Shown: positions 1-9,146, counted from the first letter of the stretch. The stretch: DNA of 10,805 nucleotides from an uncultured Clostridia bacterium (GCA_946055715.1 CAMGGT010000009.1:1-10805), one strand, 5' to 3'. The notes: generated by a model from the letters alone, not told the origin. Numbers and translations are program-made.

Positions 1-10
1 TTCTTTTCAC

Positions 11-121
11 TTCGCCGTCAGGCGAAACATCACGCCGAAGGCGCATCACTTTCCGCTTGCGGAAAACATCACTCGCCGAAGGCGAACATTACTGTGCAAT
101 CCGCCACATGGCGATTGCACC
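11..121. repeat. Tandem array of five short hairpins with CATCAC-type linkers
   Basis: Five inverted repeats follow one another: 11-26 (TTCGCC/GGCGAA), 33-43 (CGCC/GGCG with loop GAA), 50-65 (TTTCCGC/GCGGAAA), 73-85 (TCGCC/GGCGA with loop GAA) and 94-120 (GTGCAAT-CGCC/GGCG-ATTGCAC with one bulged C at 101). The first four are followed by a near-constant linker, ACATCAC, (G)CATCAC, ACATCAC and ACATTAC. Stem sequences differ between units while the ability to pair is kept, so structure rather than sequence is conserved. A sixth small hairpin with a GAA loop (CCGC/GCGG) lies at 130-140. From general familiarity, similar intergenic palindrome arrays occur in Clostridia genomes, but I cannot name a family. 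The array may continue past the left edge. It does not have CRISPR repeat-spacer structure. Confidence 0.75.
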
Positions 122-160
122 TTGGGGGACCGCGAAGCGGGGGAAGGAGTCCGCGGGCGC

Positions 161-200
161 AAAAGCAAAACAGCCGCGCGTCATGGCGGGGATGCGCGCG
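161..200 (-). terminator. Probable intrinsic terminator of the XRE regulator gene
   Basis: Read on the minus strand, 22 bases after the regulator's stop codon, there is a stem CGCGCGCAT / ATG-A-CGCGCG (200-192 paired with 184-175, single bulge at 181) with a 7-base loop. It is followed by GC and then the T-rich run TGTTTTGCTTTTGC (172-159). The GC-rich stem and trailing T-rich tract fit a Rho-independent terminator. The T-tract is interrupted, so strength is uncertain. Confidence 0.55.
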
Positions 201-221
201 AAAGAAGGAAGCAAGAGTGGT

Positions 222-785
222 TTACTTGCGGCCGAACAGGCGAGCAAAAAAGGACTTTTTCTTTTCGGGCGCGGTGTTCTCTGCTTTTTGCGGGCTTTCT
301 GCGGGGGGGTCTGTCAAAATTGGCTCATTTTCTTTTGTTTCTTGGGTTTCGGCGTTGACAACGGCCGTGTTTTCTTCGTCTCCTGGCATGTCATGGACAT
401 ATGTAACGCCTTCCTGCGCGGTGCTGTCGCCAATTGCCGCTGCCTCAGATACTTCTTTTGCCGCCTCGTCGCTTGCTTTGGTGGCAATTGTGCCGTCCGT
501 GTGGAGGGGTTCTTCCGAATTGATGGCAATTTGGTTGGAGGGTTGTTCGATCTTTGGCTTGCGTGCGCGCAAGGGGACCTCCACCGAATAGTCGGGGTCC
601 AGCAAATCGTCGATGGAAATACCGAACAACTGCTTCAGCGCCACCAGCTTCATGGCTTCCGGATAGGACTGGCCGCATTCCCACTTATACACGGCCTGGC
701 GGGAAATGCCCAAAACATTGGCAAGGTCGGTCTGGGTCATGTGGCGGGATTTCCGCAGTCGGATCAGTTTTTCATAAAATTCCAT
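222..785 (-). CDS. XRE-family HTH regulator with acidic linker and cationic C-terminal tail
   Basis: The 187-residue product has an N-terminal XRE/Cro-like helix-turn-helix (residues 1-60, with MTQTDLANVLGISRQAVYKW at 16-35) typical of DNA-binding repressors. Residues 75-172 are low-complexity and rich in Glu, Asp, Ala and Thr, probably disordered. The protein ends in KKKSFFARLFGRK (175-187), basic with aromatic and aliphatic residues on one face, which could bind a membrane or acidic partner; no transmembrane helix is present. The start at 785 was chosen because AGG at 793-795 is 7 bases upstream; an in-frame ATG at 791 leaves only one base of spacing. A GTG at 1016 would add 77 residues unlike any domain. 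It is preceded by a 374-base gene-free stretch, so it may have its own promoter. The HTH family is certain; target and function are unknown. Confidence 0.88.
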   Translation of the reverse strand: MEFYEKLIRLRKSRHMTQTDLANVLGISRQAVYKWECGQSYPEAMKLVALKQLFGISIDDLLDPDYSVEVPLRARKPKIEQPSNQIAINSEEPLHTDGTIATKASDEAAKEVSEAAAIGDSTAQEGVTYVHDMPGDEENTAVVNAETQETKENEPILTDPPAESPQKAENTAPEKKKSFFARLFGRK

Positions 786-1159
786 AGTCATACCTGCGCG
801 CATGCGCGTCTTTCTGTTGGTTTGGCGGGTTTTGGATGGGGGCGGCGTGTTGCAGGCAATCATGCTGCCGTACAACAACCGCATCCGGTCGGGCGCAGGG
901 CGCGCCCCATAGCAAAGGAAAAACAAGAAACGGGAACATGGCCGCCGAGGCGGTTTTGAAAAAACAAAGGGAGTGGAGAAAACCGTGCGGGCAATTTCGC
1001 TGAGGGCTTGATACACGCCCTTCCCCCTGAAAGGAGCAGCGGCGTCCTCGCCCGCTCACGAAGAAGACACATACCGTCACACACGGACAGATGCATCCGC
1101 AAAGCAAGGTAAAGTTGTGGCATCAAGGGACGCTGCCGGGGTCAACAGGGTCACACCGT
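786..1159. other. Gene-free stretch between the lipoprotein and XRE genes
   Basis: No reading frame here has recognisable protein character on either strand. On the minus strand I find no clear -35/-10 pair and no strong terminator with a T-run after the lipoprotein gene. Small structures are present: a GC-rich stem GGGCGC/GCGCCC at 891-907, a palindrome CCGCCGAGGCGG at 942-953 and a weak GGGC/GCCC stem at 1004-1020. The stretch must hold the end of the gyrase-side transcript, the regulator's promoter, or both, but the exact sites are not visible to me. Confidence 0.5.
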
Positions 1160-1774
1160 TCAGCGCAGGGTCATGCAGGTCAGCCCGTCCAGCAGCCAAC
1201 GGTCGCCTTCCAAGACAAGAGAGATGCGCTTGGTGCGGGGCTGGGTGGTGCCATCCTCTCCTGTGACGGTGGCCTTAACAGAGAGGGTGGCAGTGCCGTC
1301 TTTGGACTTGGAGATGACCGTCAGGGTAGACAGGTCGAAGGTGGTTTCGTCACAGCGGGTGTGCCGCCCGTCACGCGAGACCATCAGCACGCCGTTGTCG
1401 TCATACAGGTAGGCGGCCTGTACAAGCGCGGTCCCGTCCGAGACGGGGTCGACGGCAATGCGGAACAGCTGCGCCACCGCCGCCTGCGAAAAGACCGTTT
1501 CGGCATATTTGCGGATGTCATCCAGCGTGGAGAGGTTGTAGGGGCGCAGGAAGGACGGGTCTGCCTCATAGTAGTTGCCGGCCGTCTGCCCGAGCAATTT
1601 TTCGGGAATGTCGGACTCGAACAGAATGTGGTTGATCACCTCGGAGGCGGGCAACAGCTGTGTGGCCGCGGCGATCAGCATCTCGTCGGACGGAGTTTGG
1701 GAAGTCGAACACCCGGCAAGGCAAAAGGAGAACAGCAGCATCAGACAGAGCAGGGCGGAGACGGTGCGTTTCAA
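1160..1774 (-). CDS. Predicted lipoprotein of unknown function, coupled to gyrA
   Basis: The 204-residue product begins with Lys-Arg, a hydrophobic stretch (residues 5-19) and the lipobox LAGC (19-22). It is therefore predicted to be exported, lipidated on Cys22 and anchored on the outer face of the membrane. The mature part of about 180 residues has no motif I recognise; its end ([11 protein letters not shown]) resembles the last strand of NTF2-like or similar alpha+beta folds, which is only a hint. Translation starts at TTG (1774), overlapping the gyrA stop by three bases. A perfect AGGAGG lies seven bases upstream, inside the last gyrA codons. This geometry implies translational coupling to GyrA. 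Why a surface lipoprotein follows gyrase is not evident; it may simply be the distal gene of the operon. Confidence 0.85.
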   Translation of the reverse strand: MKRTVSALLCLMLLFSFCLAGCSTSQTPSDEMLIAAATQLLPASEVINHILFESDIPEKLLGQTAGNYYEADPSFLRPYNLSTLDDIRKYAETVFSQAAVAQLFRIAVDPVSDGTALVQAAYLYDDNGVLMVSRDGRHTRCDETTFDLSTLTVISKSKDGTATLSVKATVTGEDGTTQPRTKRISLVLEGDRWLLDGLTCMTLR

Positions 1775-4386
1775 AGTGTGTCCTCCTCTTCGTCTTGTGC
1801 GTTGTCTGTTTCGTTTTCTTCACTGTTGTCTTCAAATGCGTCTTTGGCTTCGGTTTCGCCTTCGGCAACACCGGTGCCGTCCTCTTCGGGCAGGTCCACT
1901 ACGGCTTCCTGTTCAACCTGTTCTGCCTGCTTTTCGATCTCTTCTTCCTTTTCCAGCTTGGCAAAGGTCTTGATGAAGGCCCCTTCGTCCAGCCGCATCA
2001 CAATGACGCCGCCGGCCGTGCGGGAGTAGACGGGAATGTCGGACACGCGGGTGCGGATGATGACGCCCTCGTTTGTGATGATCATGATGTCGTCATCCTC
2101 GCACACGGTGGCAATGGCGGCCAACCGCCCGGACTTCTCGGTCAGGCGGTGACAGGTGACGCCGTGGCCGCCGCGGTTCTTCATCAGGCGGAAGTCCTCA
2201 AAGTCGGTTCTCTTGCCCAGGCCCTGTTCTGTGAGGGTCAGCAGATATTTGCCCTCTTCCACCAGTGCCACGCCCACCACGCGGTCATCCCCGCGCAGGG
2301 AGATGCCGCGCACGCCTCTGGCGCTGCGACCCATCACGCGCACTTCGCTTTCCGCAAAGCGGACGGCAGAGCCCTGCTCGGTGGCAATGATGAGTTCGTT
2401 CTGTCCGTTGGTGTGGCGCACATACAGCAGCTCGTCTCCCTCGTCGAGGTTGATGGCCTTTTTGCCGTTCTTTCTCTGGTAGACAAACTCTTTGAGCGAG
2501 GTGCGCTTGATGATGCCCTTGCGGGTGACCATGGTGAGATAGTCTTTTTCTTCCAGTTTGTCAATGGGGATGATGGCGGTGAGATGTTCGCCCTCGCACA
2601 GCGGCAGAATGTTGGCCATGCTGGTACCCTTGGCGGTGCGCCCGGCCTCGGGAATGCGGTAGGCCTTCTTGGCATACACCCGCCCCTGGTTGGTGAACAT
2701 CATCAGCAGACTGTGGCTGTTGGCCACGATCACATCCTCCACAAAGTCTTCTTCCTTTGTGCCCATGCCGATGATGCCCTTGCCGCCGCGGTTCTGTGCG
2801 GAATAGGTGGAGGCGGGCTGGCGTTTGATATAGCCGGAGTGAGAGACGGTCAGCACGCAGGTGTGCCGCTCGATGAGGTCCTCGATGTCGATCTCGTCCA
2901 CCGCATCCACCAGTTCGGTGCGGCGGGCATCGCCGAATTTCTGCTTGATCTGCAGCAGCTCTTCCTCCAGGATCTCCAGGATCCGCCCTTCGCTTGCAAG
3001 GATCTCCTGCAAGTCGGCAACCAGCGCTTCCAGTTTTTGCAGGCGATCCTCCACCTTCTGGCGTTCCAGACCGGACAGACGCCCCAGCGTCATGTCCACG
3101 ATGGCCTGTGCCTGCGCATCCGACAGGCCGAAGCTCTCCATCAGTTTTGCCTTGGCATCCGGGATGGATTCACTCTTTTTGATCATCTCGATCACTTCAT
3201 TGATATGGTCGATGGCGATCTTATATCCCTCAAAAATGTGCATTTCGCGCAGGGCTTTTTGCAGGTCAAATTCCGTGCGACGGCGGATGATGCCTTCCTG
3301 AAAGTGAATATACTCGTCCAGAATGCTGGCAAGCGGCATGATCTTGGGCTCTCCGTTGACCAGCATCAGCATATTGACGGCAAAGGTAGACTGCAGCAGG
3401 GTATATTTGTAGAGCTGGTTGAGAATGACCTCGCCGTTGGCATCCCGCCGGTATTCGATGACGATGCGCATGCCGCCGCGGCCGCTTTCATCCCGCAGTT
3501 CCGTGATGCCCTCGATCTTCTTGTCTTTGACCAGGTTGGCAATGCCCTCAATCAGCATACTCTTGTTGACGGCATAGGGAATTTCGGTGACGATGATGCG
3601 CCGGTGTTCGTCCTCCACGCGGCAACGCGCGCGCACCAGCACACGGCCATGGCCGGTCTCATAGGCCTGGCGGATGCCGTTTGAACCATAGACAATGCCG
3701 TAAGTGGGGAAGTCCGGGCCTTTGATATACTGCATCAGCTCCGCTGTGGAACAGTCGGGATGATGAATGCGATAGACGGTGCCGTCCACCACCTCGCCCA
3801 GGTTGTGGGGCGGGATGTTGGTGGCCATACCCACAGCAATACCCACCGAGCCGTTGAGCAGAATGTTGGGGAAGCGGGAGGGCAGAACGGTGGGCTCTTT
3901 GCGGGAGTTGTCGAAGTTGCCCACAAACGGCACCACGTTCTTTTCAATGTCAGACATCATCAGGTCGGCCATTTTGGACATTCTGGCCTCGGTGTAACGG
4001 TAGGCGGCAGGGCCGTCTCCGTCCACGTTGCCGAAGTTGCCGTGCCCCTCTACCAGCGGATACCGCAGAGAGAAGGGCTGTGCCATACGCACCATGGCCA
4101 TATACACAGAACTGTCGCCGTGCGGATGGTAGCGACCCAGCACATTACCCACCGTGGTGGCCGACTTGCGGAAGGGACGGTCATAGGTGAGGTGGTCTTC
4201 ATACATGGCATACAGAATGCGGCGCTGTCCCGGCTTCATGCCGTCGCGCACGTCCGGCAGGGCGCGGGAGGTGATGACGCTCATGGAATATTCGATAAAC
4301 GACTGTTTGATCTCCTTTTCCATGTTGCGCCCGATGATCTTCTGTTCGGGAAACTCAATATTTGCGTTTTCGTGTTTCTTGTCCAT
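1771..4386 (-). CDS. gyrA: DNA gyrase subunit A
   Basis: GyrA (871 residues) is the breakage-reunion and DNA-wrapping subunit of gyrase, an A2B2 enzyme that introduces negative supercoils using ATP. The N-terminal winged-helix/tower part is intact: the helix before the active site contains [11 protein letters not shown] (86-96) and the catalytic tyrosine is Tyr131 in YRYTEARM. The C-terminal pinwheel domain starts near residue 505 and carries a variant GyrA box QNRGGKG (531-537; usual QRRGGRG). The last 60 or so residues form a strongly acidic tail (about 27 Asp/Glu in 811-871). Position 96, equivalent to E. coli Asp87, is Met, while the Ser83 equivalent (Ser92) is kept. The ATG at 4386 has GGAG nine bases upstream and lies 14 bases after gyrB, so the two subunits are cotranscribed. 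ParC is an alternative only in principle; pairing with gyrB at the origin, the GyrA box and the tail favour GyrA. Confidence 0.97.
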   Translation of the reverse strand: MDKKHENANIEFPEQKIIGRNMEKEIKQSFIEYSMSVITSRALPDVRDGMKPGQRRILYAMYEDHLTYDRPFRKSATTVGNVLGRYHPHGDSSVYMAMVRMAQPFSLRYPLVEGHGNFGNVDGDGPAAYRYTEARMSKMADLMMSDIEKNVVPFVGNFDNSRKEPTVLPSRFPNILLNGSVGIAVGMATNIPPHNLGEVVDGTVYRIHHPDCSTAELMQYIKGPDFPTYGIVYGSNGIRQAYETGHGRVLVRARCRVEDEHRRIIVTEIPYAVNKSMLIEGIANLVKDKKIEGITELRDESGRGGMRIVIEYRRDANGEVILNQLYKYTLLQSTFAVNMLMLVNGEPKIMPLASILDEYIHFQEGIIRRRTEFDLQKALREMHIFEGYKIAIDHINEVIEMIKKSESIPDAKAKLMESFGLSDAQAQAIVDMTLGRLSGLERQKVEDRLQKLEALVADLQEILASEGRILEILEEELLQIKQKFGDARRTELVDAVDEIDIEDLIERHTCVLTVSHSGYIKRQPASTYSAQNRGGKGIIGMGTKEEDFVEDVIVANSHSLLMMFTNQGRVYAKKAYRIPEAGRTAKGTSMANILPLCEGEHLTAIIPIDKLEEKDYLTMVTRKGIIKRTSLKEFVYQRKNGKKAINLDEGDELLYVRHTNGQNELIIATEQGSAVRFAESEVRVMGRSARGVRGISLRGDDRVVGVALVEEGKYLLTLTEQGLGKRTDFEDFRLMKNRGGHGVTCHRLTEKSGRLAAIATVCEDDDIMIITNEGVIIRTRVSDIPVYSRTAGGVIVMRLDEGAFIKTFAKLEKEEEIEKQAEQVEQEAVVDLPEEDGTGVAEGETEAKDAFEDNSEENETDNAQDEEEDTL
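1782..1787 (-). promoter_or_regulatory. Ribosome binding site for the TTG-started lipoprotein
   Basis: AGGAGG on the minus strand, ending seven bases before the TTG at 1774. It is embedded in the Glu-Glu-Asp codons of the gyrA tail. Its ideal spacing is what supports the non-ATG start. Confidence 0.8.
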
Positions 4387-4400
4387 TTTTATACACTCCG

Positions 4401-6344
<1,944 letters not shown>

Positions 6345-6377
6345 TCAAAGGGTTTCATCAATCATATTGCCTGCGGT

Positions 6378-6692
6378 TCAGTCGTCGCCCTCGTCTGTCC
6401 ACACGGGCATCTCCGCCCGGGCGCGCAGACTGGCGGAAGAAATGCGCAAAAACCGCACGCTGTCCTGCCTTTTTCGGGGGTTCTTTTTGCCGAATGTCGG
6501 CTTTTCTTTTTCGGGTGCCAACAGCACAAAGCTCTTTGGCAGGTCTTCCCCGGCAGACACGGTGACACCGTCCTTCTCCGCGCGGGACAGAAAGGCCCGC
6601 GTCTGCTGGGAGACGGTGGAGGTGTCCAGGTCAAAAATGCCCACCACCTGCTCGCGGCGGACGGTCTCACCGTTGCCCACATGAAGATACAT
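6378..6692 (-). CDS. remB: RemB-like extracellular matrix regulator (YaaB, DUF370)
   Basis: The 104-residue product starts MYLHVGN, continues VVGIFDLD (16-23) and has LPKSFVLL (51-58) and SSASLRAR (85-92). These are the landmarks of the RemA/RemB (DUF370) family, and the position between recF and gyrB matches B. subtilis yaaB. In B. subtilis, RemA and RemB are linked to activation of biofilm-matrix genes; RemA forms ring-like DNA-binding oligomers. Here about 18 residues rich in Lys/Arg (around 60-78) are inserted between the two core strands, and the C-terminus is acidic, so the protein is longer than the roughly 80-residue B. subtilis form. The ATG at 6692 lies inside the end of recF and has AAGGAGG five bases upstream. 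Family assignment is strong; the regulatory target here is unknown. Confidence 0.85.
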   Translation of the reverse strand: MYLHVGNGETVRREQVVGIFDLDTSTVSQQTRAFLSRAEKDGVTVSAGEDLPKSFVLLAPEKEKPTFGKKNPRKRQDSVRFLRISSASLRARAEMPVWTDEGDD

Positions 6693-7767
6693 AGGTGCCT
6701 CCTTGTACATAAATGGCATTGACGGAAGAAAACGGGTCTTTTTCGCAGGAGGTGACAATGAACTGCCTGTCTCCCGCGCCGGAAAAGACATAGGCCCGCC
6801 GCCTTTCATCCAGCTCCGACAAAACGTCGTCAAACAGAAATACGGGATATTCGCCGCTCTGCTCACGGCTCTCTTCCCCCTCGGCCATTTTCAGTGCCAG
6901 CACCACAGACCGCTGTTGCCCCTGGGAGGCAAAGCTGCGCGCGTCCGTGCCGTTGACAGACAGGGCCATGTCGTCTCTGTGGATGCCCACAAGCGAACAG
7001 CCCGCCAGCATTTCCCGCTTTTGCTCGGTGGCATAGCGGGCAAGGTAGTTGGCTTCACGCTCTTCCGTCGTCTCGCCGGGGGTGTCGCTTTCATAGGTGC
7101 AGACAAGCGTTTCCTTGCCGTCCGAGAGGTCGTGCATGATGGCACGGGCAAAGCCGTCGATGCGGCGCACATAGGTCTGCCGCACAGACGAAAGGTAGGC
7201 GGCGTGGTGCGCCATCTGGCGCGTCCAGGCGTCCAGCTCGTCCCGGTCGAAATATTGGTTTTTCTGTGCGCTTTTCAAGAGATAATTGCGGTTTTCCAGA
7301 ATTCTTTTATACAGGGCATAGCGTTTGAGGTATTCTCCGTTTTGCTGGGAGATGGCAATGTTCAGAAATTCGCGCCGCATCTCCGGCCCGCCCTTGACCA
7401 GTTGCAGATGGTCGGGGCAGAACAGCACCGCACGGAAGTGACCCAGCATGTCTCCCACGCGCTCAATTTCGGCGCCGTTGCGCAATCTTCTGCGCTTGCC
7501 CTCATAGTAACGCCACGAGAGGGTCTGCTGCCGCCTGAGGTCAGAAAACGCGATCTCGGCGCAAAAGCCCCGCTCGCCGAACCGCACCATCTCCCCCTCG
7601 CCCGCCGTGCGGAAACTTCTGCCGCGGGCAAAAAGGTAGATGCATTCCAGCGCGTTGGTCTTTCCCTGGGCATTCTGCCCGTACAGCACATTCACCCCGG
7701 GCGCAAAGGAGAGGTCACAGCAGACGATGTTTCTGAAATTCTCTGCCTTCAGATTGTCAAGTGTCAT
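6667..7767 (-). CDS. recF: DNA replication and repair protein RecF
   Basis: RecF (366 residues, normal size) is an SMC-like ABC ATPase that, with RecO and RecR, loads RecA at single-strand gaps and stalled forks. Visible motifs are Walker A GQNAQGKT (30-37), the family segment FRAVLFCPDHLQLVKGGP (111-128), the ABC signature SQGQQRS (281-287) and Walker B VFLFDDVLSELD (309-320). The start at 7767 is six bases after the dnaN stop, with no recognisable Shine-Dalgarno sequence, so translation probably depends on ribosomes finishing dnaN. The last 26 bases overlap the start of remB. No S4-domain gene separates it from dnaN. Confidence 0.97.
   Translation of the reverse strand: MTLDNLKAENFRNIVCCDLSFAPGVNVLYGQNAQGKTNALECIYLFARGRSFRTAGEGEMVRFGERGFCAEIAFSDLRRQQTLSWRYYEGKRRRLRNGAEIERVGDMLGHFRAVLFCPDHLQLVKGGPEMRREFLNIAISQQNGEYLKRYALYKRILENRNYLLKSAQKNQYFDRDELDAWTRQMAHHAAYLSSVRQTYVRRIDGFARAIMHDLSDGKETLVCTYESDTPGETTEEREANYLARYATEQKREMLAGCSLVGIHRDDMALSVNGTDARSFASQGQQRSVVLALKMAEGEESREQSGEYPVFLFDDVLSELDERRRAYVFSGAGDRQFIVTSCEKDPFSSVNAIYVQGGTYVSSCGQR
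6698..6704 (-). promoter_or_regulatory. Ribosome binding site of remB inside recF
   Basis: A full AAGGAGG on the minus strand, five bases before the remB ATG. It lies within the last codons of recF and rules out the longer in-frame start near 6866. Confidence 0.8.
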
Positions 7768-7773
7768 GCTGTA

Positions 7774-8928
7774 TCAGGCGTCTGTCATGCGCACGGGCAA
7801 CAGCATGTAGAAATAGCTTTCGTTTTCTTTCTCTTCGGCCGGCACAATGGTCATGCTCTGGGTGGGAGATTTCAGCCCCAGGCGGATATACTCTCCCTCA
7901 GCCGCACGCACATGGTTGAGCAGATACCGGCAGTTGAAGCCGATGGTCACATCGTCTCCCGTATGCTCGCAGAGCATTTCATCATACACCCGGCCATTGA
8001 CGGAGGTGGAGGTCAGCGCCACCTTGTCGCCCTGCAGGATCACCTTCACATGGCTTTTGCTGCTGCCCTGGATCTTTTCGTCGGCGATGAGGTTGGCGCG
8101 TTCCAGCCCTGCCAGAAACCGCTCTCTTTCCACCTTCACCGAAATGGGCTGTTCGCCCGGCATGATCTTGTGATAGTCCAGATATTCGCTGTCGATCATG
8201 CGGGTGAAGAAGATCAGCCGGTCAATATTGATGACGGCATGCTTGCGCGCCAGCATCACACGGATCTTGTCTTGCTCTCTGTCGGAGAGGATCTTGGTCA
8301 GTTCGTTGAGGGAGGAGCCCGGCAGAATAAAGCTGAAGCGGTCTGCATGCTCTTCCCCCACGTCCTCGATGTCGCAGTTGACGCGGCAGATGGAGAGAGA
8401 ATATCCGTCGCAGGACACGATCTTCATGTCCCGCCCCTCAATTTCAAAATACACACCGCACAGCATGGGGCGGCTGTCCTGGTCGGCCACGGAGTGGATC
8501 ACGCGGGCGATCTTGTCTTTGAGCAGGGCAGAGCTGACTTCAAACCCCCTCTTGCCCGTCAGCTCCGGCAGGGTGGGGAAGTCCTCGCCCCGCAGGGCAT
8601 ACATCGAAAAACTGGATTCCCCGGCCGTAACGGTACCGTTGCACTTTTCGTCGATGTGAAGGGTGATCTCGTCTCCGCCAAGCAGCTTCACGATCTGCAT
8701 GAACCGTTGGGCATTGAGAATGCAACTGCCCTCTTCCGACACTTCCAGCGCCTCAAAGGTCACGCGCACACCCTTGTTCATGTCATAGGTAGAGAGGCGC
8801 ACGGTGGTGCCGCCCATGGTCTCGATCAGCACCCCTTCGATGGTGGAGATGGTGTTCTTGGTAGAAACGGTACCCATGGCGGGGGTGAGGTTTTCAAGCA
8901 AAACCTTTTTGTTGAAAATAATATGCAT
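7774..8928 (-). CDS. dnaN: DNA polymerase III beta subunit (sliding clamp)
   Basis: DnaN (384 residues) forms the ring dimer that tethers the replicative polymerase and other partners to DNA. The sequence shows the three-domain clamp pattern: an N-terminal domain to about 125 with ALRGEDFPTLPE (111-122), a middle domain with DSRPMLCGVYFE (151-162), and a C-terminal domain from about 260 ending YMLLPVRMTDA (374-384), which corresponds to the usual C-terminal MPMR-type strand lining the partner pocket. The start at 8928 has AAAGGA seven bases upstream. It is the first gene after the origin region and is followed by recF at six bases. Confidence 0.97.
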   Translation of the reverse strand: MHIIFNKKVLLENLTPAMGTVSTKNTISTIEGVLIETMGGTTVRLSTYDMNKGVRVTFEALEVSEEGSCILNAQRFMQIVKLLGGDEITLHIDEKCNGTVTAGESSFSMYALRGEDFPTLPELTGKRGFEVSSALLKDKIARVIHSVADQDSRPMLCGVYFEIEGRDMKIVSCDGYSLSICRVNCDIEDVGEEHADRFSFILPGSSLNELTKILSDREQDKIRVMLARKHAVINIDRLIFFTRMIDSEYLDYHKIMPGEQPISVKVERERFLAGLERANLIADEKIQGSSKSHVKVILQGDKVALTSTSVNGRVYDEMLCEHTGDDVTIGFNCRYLLNHVRAAEGEYIRLGLKSPTQSMTIVPAEEKENESYFYMLLPVRMTDA

Positions 8929-9011
8929 GATAACATCCTTTCGGGTTGTGTACTTTCAAACATGTCCCCTCTGCCCGCGCAAACGAAAAGGAACGGAGAG
9001 GATAAGGGAAA

Positions 9012-9029
9012 GAGCAGTAGTAGCAGTAG
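9012..9029 (+). promoter_or_regulatory. DnaA-trio-like element
   Basis: On the plus strand six triplets run GAG CAG TAG TAG CAG TAG, then a GC-containing spacer of 13 bases, then a DnaA box in reverse orientation at 9043-9051. Read 3' to 5' away from the box this is GAT GAC GAT GAT GAC GAG. This fits the published B. subtilis DnaA-trio idea (repeats of 3'-GAT-5' beside a GC-rich spacer and DnaA boxes) on which DnaA assembles along single-stranded DNA. Two positions have C where T or A is usual. Confidence 0.65.
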
Positions 9030-9042
9030 GGCCTGTCACAAG

Positions 9043-9051
9043 TGTGGAAAA
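9043..9051 (-). promoter_or_regulatory. DnaA box (TTTTCCACA), trio-proximal
   Basis: TTTTCCACA on the minus strand, one difference from TTATCCACA. It is the box nearest the DnaA-trio-like run and would be the anchor for loading onto it. Confidence 0.7.
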
Positions 9052-9068
9052 CCGGGTCATCCCCTTTT

Positions 9069-9083
9069 GCCGCAAGCTGCGGC
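9069..9083. repeat. Hairpin inside the origin region
   Basis: A perfect inverted repeat, GCCGCA / TGCGGC with loop AGC, lies between the two left-pointing DnaA boxes. Neither side has a T-run that would make it an ordinary terminator. It could be a structural spacer or a protein site in the origin. Confidence 0.45.
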
Positions 9084-9097
9084 ATCCTTGAGCCCGC

Positions 9098-9106
9098 TGT
9101 GCAAAA
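9098..9106 (-). promoter_or_regulatory. DnaA box (TTTTGCACA)
   Basis: TTTTGCACA on the minus strand, matching TTWTNCACA. Its centre is 55 bases from the trio-proximal box and it has the same orientation. Confidence 0.5.
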
Positions 9107-9137
9107 AACACCTGAAAACCTGTCAGAAACCGCCTTG

Positions 9138-9146
9138 TTTTCCACA
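9138..9146 (+). promoter_or_regulatory. DnaA box (TTTTCCACA)
   Basis: TTTTCCACA on the plus strand, the first of three right-pointing boxes near the dnaA end. Confidence 0.65.

Noticed and set aside
11-121. CRISPR array
   Set aside because: Units are short palindromes of differing sequence with 7-base linkers, not 24-40 base repeats with unique spacers, and no cas genes are present.
942-958. CCGCCGAGGCGG followed by TTTTG as a plus-strand terminator
   Set aside because: The loop would be only two bases or the stem four, the T-run is four, and no plus-strand gene precedes it.
57-959. 300-residue plus-strand frame opposite the XRE gene
   Set aside because: It runs through the hairpin array and a terminator and is antisense to a recognisable HTH protein.
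786-1016. Upstream GTG start extending the XRE protein by 77 residues
   Set aside because: A purine-rich AGGGGGAAG lies before it, but the added part is low-complexity and Arg/Pro-rich, while the HTH begins in the normal way at 785 with its own spaced AGG.
860-1126. 88- and 111-residue frames in the gap before the XRE gene
   Set aside because: No ribosome binding site, motif or hydrophobic pattern; Cys/Arg/Pro-rich composition typical of non-coding GC-rich DNA.
1660-3684. 674-residue open frame on the plus strand opposite gyrA
   Set aside because: Mirror frame of gyrA, rich in His, Ala, Gly and Gln as expected from reversed gyrA codons, and crossing the lipoprotein boundary. No domain seen.
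6693-6866. Longer remB start near 6866
   Set aside because: Family members begin at MYLH/MYIH and a perfect ribosome binding site serves the ATG at 6692. The extra part is just another frame of recF.
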